Source: Microbulbifer sp. ALW1
GTDB taxonomy: Bacteria; Pseudomonadota; Gammaproteobacteria; Pseudomonadales; Cellvibrionaceae
Direction of reading: 5' to 3'
NCBI RefSeq assembly: GCF_009903625.1
Contig: NZ_CP047569.1
Span: 3,652,001-3,716,000, forward strand
DNA length: 64,000 nt
Shown piece after piece: positions 36,134 to 45,162 of the stretch (the stretch's first letter is position 1; each line of letters opens with the position of its first letter). The notes beneath the pieces are model-generated. The model saw only the letters and a program-made list of their open reading frames with translations. It was not told the DNA's origin and made no database searches. The translations under genes and the position numbers were made by a program.

Positions 36134-37288
36134 TCAACCATCAGATCCGCGAGACTTGAACAACGCCCGCACCGGATACAACAGCTGTCCGAGATAACTG
36201 CGGGGCAGGCGCACGGTGGTCCCATACTCTGCAGGCCAGTGCTGCTCAGGCATGTGGTAGGTATTAAAAAGACGATCAAACAACACCGTATGCGCGGAAT
36301 AATTGGTATCGATGGCGGGCTTTTCCGAGCTGTGGTGCCAGTGGTGGAATTGCGGCGTGACGAAAATGTATTTCAGGGGACCGAAGGAAAACCGCAGGTT
36401 ACTGTGAATCAAAATCGCCTGCAGTGCTGCAAAGGCAACGTAGATATCCAGTGCCGCCTGGCCTGCGCCCAACAGGTACAGAGGTACCATTACCATCGCA
36501 CGCTCGGAAAAGACCTGGATAAAATGCCCTCGTGATCCGGCCAACCAGTCCATGCTCTCTACCGAGTGGTGCACCGCGTGCACCGGCCAGAGCACGCGTA
36601 CCTCGTGATACAGACGATGTTCCCAGTAAAGTACAAAATCGGCGCAGATGATGATCAAACAGACCTGCAGCAATACCGGCACAGACTGCACCGCTTGTTG
36701 CACACTCTCACTCACCGCCCAGTGGAAATGACTGGCATGGTAGTTGCCATAAATCAGGATGGCGGAAATCATCAGGTGATTGAAACAGAAATAAAAAAGG
36801 TCCAGCCCCCACTCGTCCCGCAAAATCACCTGGTTACGGTATTTGGGGAACAGCTTCTCCAGCGTCATGAACACAGCAACCGAACCAAGAAAGGCAAGGA
36901 TCAGCCAGTCAATCCCCAGTGACAGACGCACCGGTTCCACCGGCCCCACAGGAATATCGTAGCCACCAAACACAAAACCCAGCGACGTCAGCGCGATGCC
37001 AGCGAGGCCCAGCCGTTTGTGACGGTTAAGGAACAAGGTCAGCAAGCCGAAAAACAGGGAAAAGTACATGCCGTACTTGAGGACCTGCTGAAGAAAGGCC
37101 GCATCGTAAACCTGGCGCAATTCAATCGTAGTGAGATAAGCCGGATAGCGGTAAGCCAGCACCGCCAGCAAGCTCAAAACTCCGAGTGTTACTGACAGGT
37201 ATCCACTGATTTTTCCTTCCCCCCAGCGAAATTCACTGCTTCGATCCAGTGGAACCCGCCGCTTCCGGTATTGATATTCTGCTTCCAT
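36134..37288 (-). CDS. Sterol desaturase/fatty acid hydroxylase family membrane protein
   Basis: The protein has 384 residues and about seven hydrophobic segments. The di-iron histidine boxes are HRLYH (224-228), HAVHH (237-241) and HHWHH (315-319), the arrangement of the fatty acid hydroxylase superfamily. Such enzymes use O2 to hydroxylate or desaturate lipids in the membrane. An N-terminal extension of about 130 residues with membrane helices precedes the core. Bacterial members act on fatty acids, sterol-like or ether lipids; the substrate here is unknown. It is a single gene divergent from the PQQ-type dehydrogenase gene. Confidence 0.88.
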   Translation of the reverse strand: MEAEYQYRKRRVPLDRSSEFRWGEGKISGYLSVTLGVLSLLAVLAYRYPAYLTTIELRQVYDAAFLQQVLKYGMYFSLFFGLLTLFLNRHKRLGLAGIALTSLGFVFGGYDIPVGPVEPVRLSLGIDWLILAFLGSVAVFMTLEKLFPKYRNQVILRDEWGLDLFYFCFNHLMISAILIYGNYHASHFHWAVSESVQQAVQSVPVLLQVCLIIICADFVLYWEHRLYHEVRVLWPVHAVHHSVESMDWLAGSRGHFIQVFSERAMVMVPLYLLGAGQAALDIYVAFAALQAILIHSNLRFSFGPLKYIFVTPQFHHWHHSSEKPAIDTNYSAHTVLFDRLFNTYHMPEQHWPAEYGTTVRLPRSYLGQLLYPVRALFKSRGSDG

Positions 37289-37442
37289 CAGACGTCCCTG
37301 TTTGAATATGACTTTTCGAATTGCGCGAGATAGTACTACCGAGCTGTGATGCGATACCAGTTTGCTACTTAACAGCCAACGGAAGATGGTTTAAGTTCTG
37401 CCCCCCTGATAGTTCGACAAGAATGATTGAGTAGCCCGCCGT

Positions 37443-39065
37443 ATGAACACGCCCCGATTTTTCGCCAGCAGCCAGGCAATTCGCCTGGGCGCCATCTTAC
37501 TGAGCATCCTGGCACTTCCCCTCACGGCTACGGCCGCATTCGCCACCGGCTATCAACCGCTAGGCCAGACGTGCGATGGGTTGCCTCAACTCCCCGTCGG
37601 CACCATGCCGGGCACCTGCCTCGGGCTACTGGCAGGCACCGACTCCGGAGATGCCTTTATCAAGCCCCGCAAAGCTCTGGAGCTCCCCGAAGGTAACCAA
37701 ATTCTGGTTACTGACATGGGCGGCTGGGGCGGGGGTAAAGGCATCCTCTGGCTGCTTGAATACAAAGAAGACGGTTATAGACAGCGGAAACACACGCGCA
37801 AACTCATTACCGGAATGAACCTGCCCCACGACATCAAGCTCGGCCCTGACGGACTGATTTACGTGGGTGAAGCCAATCAAATTACCCGCTTCCAGCTTCA
37901 GGGTGACCAAGTGATCCAGCGGGAAACGGTAATCGATGGCCTGCCCTACACCGCCGGCGACCACCTGCACCCACTGACCAGTTTTGTCTTCCTGCCCGGC
38001 GGCGACCTTCTGGTAAACGCGGGCTCGAAAACCGATGACTGCGGCCTGAGTTCCGAACAACAAACCTGTAGCGAACTCAACACCACAGGTCTTCGCCGCT
38101 ATCGCTATCAGGCAGAGCGCAACCAGTGGGCCGGTGACTTCACGCTGTATGCCACTGGCCTACGCAATTCCATGGCCCTGGTGGTACACCCCAGCGGTAC
38201 CGTACTGCAGGGAGAAAACAGCACAGACTTTAAAGACGCCGAGGAGCCCTATGAAGAAATCAATGTAATCCAGCCTGGCGGTTTCTACGGCTGGCCTTAC
38301 TGTTTCAACCGGCGGTTGAGCGTCGGTAAAGACAGCGCGCACTGTGATCGCCCGGACTACGTCGAGCCCTACAGCCTGATGCCTCCCCACGTGGCCCCCC
38401 TGGATATGCTGTATTACGACGGTGATTTACTGCCCTCGTTAAAAAATCAATTACTGGTCAGCTGGCACGGCTATCGGGTGGTGGGTAACAGACTGGTCAG
38501 CTACGCGACTTCCTCCGACGGGCTGCCGCAACTGACGGAGCGGGTTACGTTCAATCGCGATCCCATCGCCCCCGCGCAGGTATTCACCCAACACACCATG
38601 GCCCCCCGCGGCGGCTCCAGTGCCGATGCGCAGCACCAGGAAGTGATTGGCCGATGGAATAAGGTCGATGGATTGCGACCGGAAGGCGCGCCCGTCGGCT
38701 TGCTGCAACTGAAAGACGGCTCGCTGCTGATCGTCGATGACAAAAACGCGGCGCTATTGCGCCTCTCCCGCGGGGAAGCCTATACGGGAGTCAGCCAACA
38801 ACAGCAGCTTGCACAGATCGACGGAATACATTTCGACGGGGCGACACGGCAGCTGCTGCTGAACAATTGCACCGGTTGTCACCTGGAGCTGCAGGGGAAC
38901 CCTGGAGAACTGCTCAACCGGATTGACGGTTGGCTGCAGAAAAAAGACGGCGCGACGCTGCTGGAGCAAAAACTGACCAGCGACTCCGGGTTTATGCCAC
39001 CCACCGGCAAGCTGAATCGTCGCGATATTGCGACCATCCTTTCGTCATTGAATAAAGACGATTGA
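37443..39065 (+). CDS. Periplasmic PQQ-dependent sugar dehydrogenase-like protein with C-terminal cytochrome c
   Basis: The protein has 540 residues. A signal peptide (about 1-34, TATAAFATG) leads to a six-bladed propeller of the soluble glucose/L-sorbosone dehydrogenase type: MNLPHDIKLGPDGLIYVGEAN, LPGGDLLVNAGSKTD, GENSTDF, GGFYGWPYCFNR and SWHGYR. A C-terminal mono-haem cytochrome domain has CTGCH (476-480) and a likely axial Met518 in SGFMPPTGKL. The propeller would oxidise an aldose or other alcohol and hand electrons to the fused cytochrome. It is monocistronic and ends at a strong terminator convergent with purL. The sugar specificity cannot be told. Confidence 0.86.
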   Translation: MNTPRFFASSQAIRLGAILLSILALPLTATAAFATGYQPLGQTCDGLPQLPVGTMPGTCLGLLAGTDSGDAFIKPRKALELPEGNQILVTDMGGWGGGKGILWLLEYKEDGYRQRKHTRKLITGMNLPHDIKLGPDGLIYVGEANQITRFQLQGDQVIQRETVIDGLPYTAGDHLHPLTSFVFLPGGDLLVNAGSKTDDCGLSSEQQTCSELNTTGLRRYRYQAERNQWAGDFTLYATGLRNSMALVVHPSGTVLQGENSTDFKDAEEPYEEINVIQPGGFYGWPYCFNRRLSVGKDSAHCDRPDYVEPYSLMPPHVAPLDMLYYDGDLLPSLKNQLLVSWHGYRVVGNRLVSYATSSDGLPQLTERVTFNRDPIAPAQVFTQHTMAPRGGSSADAQHQEVIGRWNKVDGLRPEGAPVGLLQLKDGSLLIVDDKNAALLRLSRGEAYTGVSQQQQLAQIDGIHFDGATRQLLLNNCTGCHLELQGNPGELLNRIDGWLQKKDGATLLEQKLTSDSGFMPPTGKLNRRDIATILSSLNKDD

Positions 39066-39108
39066 TCGCACGCACAAACTGAAATCTGGCAAACATTTCT
39101 GCAGATAC

Positions 39109-39140
39109 AAAAAAACCGCTCATCAGAGCGGTTTTTTTTT
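39109..39140. terminator. Bidirectional terminator between PQQ-type dehydrogenase and purL
   Basis: AAAAAAACCGCTC-ATCA-GAGCGGTTTTTTTTT has a 6-bp GC core extended by A/T pairing and a 9-T tail. It lies between convergent genes. Confidence 0.93.
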
Positions 39141-39165
39141 GTTTTATGCCGACATGGATCTGTGA

Positions 39166-42100
39166 TCAGTCGACAAATACCCGCGCGTTGCGGAACAGGC
39201 GCATCCAGCCGGAATCCTCCTGCCAGTCGTCCGGGTGCCAGCTGTTGCTGACCGCACGGGCGACGCGCTCCGGGTGCGGCATCATGATGGTGACGCGACC
39301 GTCTTCGGAACACAGAGAGGTAATACCGTTGACCGAGCCGTTGGGGTTGGCCGGGTAGGTTTCGGTAATCTGCTGGTTGTTGTTCAGGAAACGCATGGCG
39401 ATAGTGCCGGATTTTTCACAGGCCTCCAGCGCTTTCTGGTCTGCAAATTCCACACGGCCTTCACCGTGGGCCACCGCCACCGGCATGTAGGAACCGGCCA
39501 TGCCCTTGAACAGTACCGACGGGGATTCTTCCACGCCCACTAACGCAAAGCGCGCTTCGTACTGCTCGGACAGGTTGCGCACAAAGCGCGGCCAGTGATC
39601 GGCACCCGGGATCAATTCCTTGATCACGGAGAACATCTGACAGCCGTTGCACACGCCGAGACCGAAGGTGTCCTTGCGGTTGAAGAAGCCTTCAAACTGA
39701 TCGCGAGCGCGGTCGTTGAACAGGATGGTTTTGGCCCAACCTTCACCGGCACCCAGCACGTCACCGTAAGAGAAGCCACCACAACCCACCAGACCCTTGA
39801 ACTGGTCCAGTTCGACACGGCCACTGAGGATATCGCTCATGTGCACGTCGACGGCGTTGAAGCCGGCGCGGTGGAAGGAATGTGCCATTTCCACCTGGCT
39901 GTTGACGCCCTGCTCCCGCAGGATGGCAATCTTCGGACGCACACCTTTCTTGATATAAGGTGCCGCGATGTCCTCGTTGATGTCGTAGCTCAGGCTTACC
40001 GACAGGCCCGGGTCCTGCTGTGCCGTCTTGGCAATGGCATCGAACTCCTGCTTGGCACAGTCGGCGTTATCGCGCAGGGACTGGATGCGGTAGCTGGTCT
40101 CAGACCAGATCTGCTGCAGCTCAGCGCGCTTGCGGTTGAAGATCTGCTTGCCGTTACGGGTAATGCGCAGCTGCTCTTTGTCGTTCAGTTCACCGATCTG
40201 GTGGGCGGGAACACCCACCGCCGCAAAACGCATCACCAGCATTTCCGCTTCCGACGCCGGTACCTGCAGTACCGCACCCAGCTCTTCGTTAAACAGCGCG
40301 GCAATAGGATCGTCACCCAGGTCGAAGACTTCCACATCGACACCCACACGGCCGGCAAAGCTCATTTCCGCCAGGGTGGCGAACAGGCCGCCGTCGGCGC
40401 GGTCGTGGTAGGCAATGACTTTTTCTTCTTCCAGCAACTGCTGCATGACTTCGAAGAAGGCTTTTAAGCGTTTGGCGTCATCCAGGTCAGCGGGCTTGTC
40501 GCCCAGCTCGTTGTATACCTGCGCCAGGCAGGAGGCGCCGAGGCGGTTTTTACCCGCACCAAGGTCCACCAGGATCAACTCGCTCTCGCCTTTCTTGGTG
40601 CGGCGCAGTTGCGGGGTCACCACTTTGCGCACATCCGATACCGGCGAGAAGGCAGAAATTACCAGCGACATAGGCGCGGTAACGGCCTTGTCTGCACCAC
40701 CGTCGTTCCAGGCGGTACGCATGGACATGGAGTCTTTGCCGACCGGGATGGTGATATTCAGGTCCGGGCACAGCTCCATACCGACCGCTTCCACGGTGCG
40801 GTACAGTTTTTCTTCCTCGCCCGGGTGGCCGGCGGCGCACATCCAGTTGGCGGAAAGTTTGATGTCGGACAGCTGCTTGATCGGGGTACAGGCGATGTTG
40901 GTGATGGCTTCACCCACCGCCAAGCGACCGGACGCGGGGGCATCCAGCAGCGCTACCGGGGTGCGCTCACCCATGGACATGGCTTCGCCCTTGGTGCTGT
41001 CGTAGGCCACGGTGGTCACGGCGCAGTCTGCTACCGGCACCTGCCAGGGGCCAACCATCTGATCTCGGCTCACCTGGCCAGTTACGGTACGGTCGCCGAT
41101 CGTAATCAGGAAGTTCTTGCTGGCCACGGTGGGCAGGCGCAGTACGCGCTCGGCGGCTTCGTTCAGGTCGATGTTGCTGGTATCGAACGCCGTGGTCGCT
41201 ACCTCTACCTTGCTCGCCTCGCGGTGCATTTTCGGCGGCTTGCCGAACAGCACGGACATCGGCAGGTCTACCGGCTTGGCATCCAGTTGCTTGTCATTCA
41301 GGGTCAGGTGTTTCTCGCTGGTGGCCTCACCCACAACAGCGAAAGGCGCGCGCTCGCGCTCGCAGATCTGCTGGAAGCGCTCCAGGTCGCCCGGCATCAC
41401 GGCCAGAACGTAGCGTTCCTGGGATTCGTTACACCAGATTTCCAGCGGGCTCATGCCCGGCTCGTCAGAAGGCACATTGCGCAGCTCGAAGTTGCCACCG
41501 GTGCCGCCGTCTTTTACCAGCTCCGGGAAGGCATTGGACAGGCCGCCGGCGCCCACATCGTGAATGAAGGCGATCGGGTTCTTGGCACCCAGCTGCCAGC
41601 ACTGGTCGATGACCTCCTGACAACGGCGCTCGATTTCCGGGTTCTGGCGCTGTACCGAGGCAAAGTCCAGATCTTCCGAGCTGGAGCCGCTGGCCATACT
41701 GGAAGCGGCACCACCACCCAGGCCGATCAGCATCGCCGGGCCACCCAGCACAATCAGCTTGGCACCGGGCTGGAATTCAGGCTTGTCGACATGCTCTTCG
41801 CGGATGTTGCCGTAGCCACCGGCCAGCATGATCGGCTTGTGGTAGCCGCGGCGCTCGCCATTGAAGTCTTCCTCGAAGGTACGGAAGTAACCACAGATGT
41901 TGGGGCGACCAAATTCGTTGTTGAAGGCGGCACCACCGATGGGACCTTCGATCATGATGTCCAGCGCGGTCACAATGCGCTCTGGCTTGCCGTAGTTCAC
42001 TTCCCAGGGCTGCAGGTAGCCCGGGATCTGCAGGTTAGACACGGTAAAGCCGGTCAGGCCCACTTTGGGCTTGGAGCCACGGCCCACAGCGCCCTCGTCA

Positions 42101-43044
42101 CGGATTTCACCGCCGGCACCGGTGCCAGCACCGGAGAATGGCGCAATGGCAGTCGGATGGTTGTGGGTTTCCACCTTCATTAATAGATGGATGGCTTCCT
42201 GGCTGAATCCGTACTCTTTGGTTTCCGGATCGGGATAGAAGCGCCCAGCCTCGTGACCGACCACCACCGCGGCGTTATCCGCGTAGGCAGACAGCACGTC
42301 CTCGCCACCCAGGCGGTAGGTGTTCTTGATCATGCCGAACAGGGAGTGCGGCATCTCTTCGCCGTCGATAGTCCAGCTGGCATTGAAGATCTTGTGACGG
42401 CAGTGCTCGGAGTTCGCCTGGGCGAACATCATCAACTCCACGTCGGTGGGGTTGCGCTCCAGCTCTTCAAAGCTGGTCATCAGGTAATCGATTTCGTCGT
42501 CGGCCAGGGCCAGGCCCAGGCTGACATTGGCGCCTTCCAGCGCCTCGCGACCGCCTTCCAGGATGTCCACACTGCCCATGGGGCGTGCATCTTCCACTTG
42601 GAACAGTTGTTCCGCCTGTTCGAGCGTACCGTAAACGCTCTCCACCATGCGGTCGTGCAATGCAGCCGCCAGCTCGCCCCATTCAGCCTCGGTTAATTTG
42701 ACACCGGTAATGTAGTAGGCAAGACCCCGCTCCAGGCGGTGGATCTGGGTCAGGCCCGCGTTGTGCGCAATATCCGTGGCCTTGGAGGACCAGGGTGAAA
42801 TGGTGCCCGGACGGGGCACTACCAGCAGCAGCGCGCCTTCCGGCTGGTGCTTCTCCTCGGTGGGGCCGTACTGCAGCAGGCGCTCCAGCAGCACCTGATC
42901 TTTTTTGCCGAGTTTTTCACTGTCGGCAAAGTGCACGAATTCGGCGTACACGTCAGCAATGGCAGGCTGCAGCGCGCGAAGTTGAGTAAGGAGTTTTTGA
43001 TGGCGAAATTTCGACAGTGCAGGAGCACCACGCAGAACTAGCAT
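39166..43044 (-). CDS. purL: Phosphoribosylformylglycinamidine synthase (FGAM synthase), single-chain
   Basis: The protein has 1292 residues from the ATG at 43044. This start matches the E. coli protein ([11 protein letters not shown] near the N-terminus); an in-frame ATG 17 codons upstream is unlikely. Domains in order: N-terminal PurS-like domain, linker, two AIRS-like synthase halves (for example [19 protein letters not shown] and DGGAD...MSLV), and a C-terminal class I glutamine amidotransferase with the catalytic Cys in [12 protein letters not shown] and a His in MMPHPERV. It converts FGAR and glutamine to FGAM with ATP in purine synthesis. It is a single gene, as usual in gammaproteobacteria. 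Confidence 0.98.
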   Translation of the reverse strand: MLVLRGAPALSKFRHQKLLTQLRALQPAIADVYAEFVHFADSEKLGKKDQVLLERLLQYGPTEEKHQPEGALLLVVPRPGTISPWSSKATDIAHNAGLTQIHRLERGLAYYITGVKLTEAEWGELAAALHDRMVESVYGTLEQAEQLFQVEDARPMGSVDILEGGREALEGANVSLGLALADDEIDYLMTSFEELERNPTDVELMMFAQANSEHCRHKIFNASWTIDGEEMPHSLFGMIKNTYRLGGEDVLSAYADNAAVVVGHEAGRFYPDPETKEYGFSQEAIHLLMKVETHNHPTAIAPFSGAGTGAGGEIRDEGAVGRGSKPKVGLTGFTVSNLQIPGYLQPWEVNYGKPERIVTALDIMIEGPIGGAAFNNEFGRPNICGYFRTFEEDFNGERRGYHKPIMLAGGYGNIREEHVDKPEFQPGAKLIVLGGPAMLIGLGGGAASSMASGSSSEDLDFASVQRQNPEIERRCQEVIDQCWQLGAKNPIAFIHDVGAGGLSNAFPELVKDGGTGGNFELRNVPSDEPGMSPLEIWCNESQERYVLAVMPGDLERFQQICERERAPFAVVGEATSEKHLTLNDKQLDAKPVDLPMSVLFGKPPKMHREASKVEVATTAFDTSNIDLNEAAERVLRLPTVASKNFLITIGDRTVTGQVSRDQMVGPWQVPVADCAVTTVAYDSTKGEAMSMGERTPVALLDAPASGRLAVGEAITNIACTPIKQLSDIKLSANWMCAAGHPGEEEKLYRTVEAVGMELCPDLNITIPVGKDSMSMRTAWNDGGADKAVTAPMSLVISAFSPVSDVRKVVTPQLRRTKKGESELILVDLGAGKNRLGASCLAQVYNELGDKPADLDDAKRLKAFFEVMQQLLEEEKVIAYHDRADGGLFATLAEMSFAGRVGVDVEVFDLGDDPIAALFNEELGAVLQVPASEAEMLVMRFAAVGVPAHQIGELNDKEQLRITRNGKQIFNRKRAELQQIWSETSYRIQSLRDNADCAKQEFDAIAKTAQQDPGLSVSLSYDINEDIAAPYIKKGVRPKIAILREQGVNSQVEMAHSFHRAGFNAVDVHMSDILSGRVELDQFKGLVGCGGFSYGDVLGAGEGWAKTILFNDRARDQFEGFFNRKDTFGLGVCNGCQMFSVIKELIPGADHWPRFVRNLSEQYEARFALVGVEESPSVLFKGMAGSYMPVAVAHGEGRVEFADQKALEACEKSGTIAMRFLNNNQQITETYPANPNGSVNGITSLCSEDGRVTIMMPHPERVARAVSNSWHPDDWQEDSGWMRLFRNARVFVD

Positions 43045-43602
43045 CGCGGGAGTAGGCCTCTTCTCTGGATTTGAGCACCTGTGGGGCGGCAGCATTCGGG
43101 CTATGGCCGATCAATGCAAGGTCTAGAAAAAGGTCTAGAGAGTACCGCACAGGGACTGAAGGGTATCGTGAGCGCGCGCATTGTACCTGAAGCACCGCCG
43201 CTCCAACACTGCCATTAGTGCAGTAAAGATGAAGGCGCTCCCACTGACCACCTCTAGGGACTATTTCAGTGTCGCGGATTACCCCTTAGACACTCCAGAG
43301 ACAAGGTGGAGAATGCCCTGGGCCCGAAGCAAAACAGGCGCGATCTACTACACTTAACTGGTCAAAACAAGCCGACCGTTCACAAAGTATCAGACGACAG
43401 TAACAAGAAATTAGTCAGAGCAACGGGGTTTAAGGTAAAATTGCCGCGCTTTTGACCCAAGCCTGCGTAAATAATAGACAGCGCAGCTTTAGCCGGGGGT
43501 GGCAATGGAGCCGCAACCCACGGGAAACAACGCCTGCAGCCGAACTTCCTCTTCGCTGGGGCAATGACAATAAAGCAAAGAACGGACTCGAGGGACCAAC
43601 TT
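43045..43602. promoter_or_regulatory. Long purL-mltF divergent intergenic region
   Basis: These 558 bases contain no convincing gene; short open frames here lack Shine-Dalgarno sites and family resemblance. A 10-base direct repeat, AAGGTCTAGA, occurs at 43118-43127 and 43130-43139, about 75-95 bases upstream of purL. I find no PurR-like palindrome. Promoters for both flanking genes are expected, but no boxes can be assigned reliably. Confidence 0.4.
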
Positions 43603-45081
43603 ATGATCATGAAAAGCCGACTGTTGCGATACAGCCGCCGCCTGCTGAAAGGTGCGGCGCTGGCCTGTTGTGCTTCTCTGTTGGTGGCCAGCAAGGCGCC
43701 TAGCCTGCTGGAGCAGGTCAAAGTATCCGGTAAGCTGGTGGTACTTTCGCAGAATGGCCCAACGACCTACTTCGAAGACGCCAACGGTAATTACACCGGT
43801 TTTGAATACGGCATGCTCAAGGCCTTTGCCAAGGAACTGGGCGTAAAGCTGGAAATCCGCGACGTCCATGACCTGAGCCACCTGTTCCGGGAACTCGAAA
43901 ACCCCGAATCCGGCGCCCACTTGGCCGCCGCGGGTCTGACGGTTACCCCGGAGCGCCGCGCCCAGGTACGCTTTGCCCCCTCCTATTTTGAAATTCGCCA
44001 GCAGGTCATCTACCGCCTGGGCGAGTCTCGTCCGCGCAGTGTTGCCGATCTGGCGGATAAAAATATCGCGGTGATTGCCGGCAGTGCCCACGCGGAACAG
44101 TTGCGTAAACTCTCGCACCGCTACCCGGACCTGACCTGGGAAGAGATATCCGATGTGGACGCCATGGAACTGGTGGAAATGGTGCACGAGGGCAAATACC
44201 ACTACGCGATCGTAGACTCCAATGCCTATGCGGTGCACCGCGGCCTCTACCCCAATACCCACATCGCCTTCAACCTGACCCAGTTCCAGCCGGTCTCCTG
44301 GGCCTTTCCCCGGGGCGACGACGACAGCCTCTACCGCGCAGCGCGCAATTTCATGCTGCGCGCCAATACCAGCGGCCTGGTCGCCGAGCTGCGGGAGCTG
44401 TATTTCGGCCATGTGAGCAAGATGAATGTGGGCGGCGCCCAGACCTTTGCCCAGCTGACCCGGGATCGCCTGCCAAACTGGCGCGAAGAGCTGCAGAAGG
44501 CCGCCGACAAGTATGAACTGGACTGGGAGCTGCTGGCGGCCCTGAGCTACCAGGAGTCCCACTGGAACCCTCGCGCCAAATCCCCTACCGGGGTGCGCGG
44601 CCTGATGATGCTGACCCGGGCTACCGCGCGGGAGATGGGCGTCAACCGCCTGGACCCCATCGAAAGTATCGACGGCGGCGCGCGCTACTTTGTGCAGGTA
44701 CGCGACAAAATCCCCGAGCGTATCCGCGAACCGGACCGCACCTGGATGGCGCTGGCCGCCTACAACATCGGCTACGGTCACCTTGAAGACGCGCGGGTGC
44801 TGACCCAGAAGCTGGGTGGAAACGCCGATCGCTGGTCCGACGTGCGCGACAACCTGCCGCTGCTGGCCAAGCGCCAGCACTACAAACACCTGAAGCACGG
44901 CTATGCCCGCGGCTGGGAACCGGTCACTTACGTGCAGAATATCCGCCACTATCAGGCGCTCCTGACCTGGACCAGCCGGATCGAGGAGCAGCGCCTCGCA
45001 GCCGCCGCCGCCAATGACGATGGTGAATCCCTGGCGGATGCGCCCCTGGCCGAGGCCAGCGGAGCTGCCCCGGCGCTCTGA
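43603..45081 (+). CDS. mltF: Membrane-bound lytic murein transglycosylase F
   Basis: The protein has 492 residues from the ATG at 43603, which has GAGGG 8 bases upstream; an in-frame ATG at 43564 is less likely. A short signal or anchor (about 1-35) is followed by a solute-binding-protein-like domain (about 40-265: GKLVVLSQNGPTTYFED, GFEYGMLKAFAKELG). An SLT lytic transglycosylase domain comes next, with the catalytic Glu in SYQESHWNP and motifs GVRGLMMLT and AAYNIGYGH. It cleaves peptidoglycan glycan strands non-hydrolytically at the outer membrane. The Arg- and Ala-rich C-terminus is variable. Divergent from purL, the classic mltF position in gammaproteobacteria. Confidence 0.95.
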   Translation: MIMKSRLLRYSRRLLKGAALACCASLLVASKAPSLLEQVKVSGKLVVLSQNGPTTYFEDANGNYTGFEYGMLKAFAKELGVKLEIRDVHDLSHLFRELENPESGAHLAAAGLTVTPERRAQVRFAPSYFEIRQQVIYRLGESRPRSVADLADKNIAVIAGSAHAEQLRKLSHRYPDLTWEEISDVDAMELVEMVHEGKYHYAIVDSNAYAVHRGLYPNTHIAFNLTQFQPVSWAFPRGDDDSLYRAARNFMLRANTSGLVAELRELYFGHVSKMNVGGAQTFAQLTRDRLPNWREELQKAADKYELDWELLAALSYQESHWNPRAKSPTGVRGLMMLTRATAREMGVNRLDPIESIDGGARYFVQVRDKIPERIREPDRTWMALAAYNIGYGHLEDARVLTQKLGGNADRWSDVRDNLPLLAKRQHYKHLKHGYARGWEPVTYVQNIRHYQALLTWTSRIEEQRLAAAAANDDGESLADAPLAEASGAAPAL

Positions 45082-45113
45082 TCAGTACAGCTACTCTACC
45101 TACCCTACCTACG

Positions 45114-45141
45114 AAAACAGGCGGCCTTGGCCGCCTGTTTT
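45114..45141. terminator. Perfect hairpin terminator between mltF and arabinanase genes
   Basis: AAAACAGGCGGCC-TT-GGCCGCCTGTTTT is a perfect 13-bp stem lying 32 bases after mltF and 21 bases from the convergent arabinanase stop. Confidence 0.9.
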
Positions 45142-45162
45142 ACGTTTAACTCCCACAGAAAT

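Noticed and set aside
40609-42183. Plus-strand open frame of 524 codons inside purL
   Set aside because: It is a shadow of the conserved PurL frame with a His/Gly/Gln-rich composition typical of antisense translations.
43436-43480. Possible sigma-70 promoter for mltF (TTGACC and TAATAG)
   Set aside because: The spacing of 14 bases is too short and no better pair fits, so no promoter box is claimed.
43564-44949. Long minus-strand open frame of 486 codons covering mltF
   Set aside because: It is antisense to a clear mltF; the GC-rich third positions of mltF keep this frame open. It has no family motif or ribosome-binding site.
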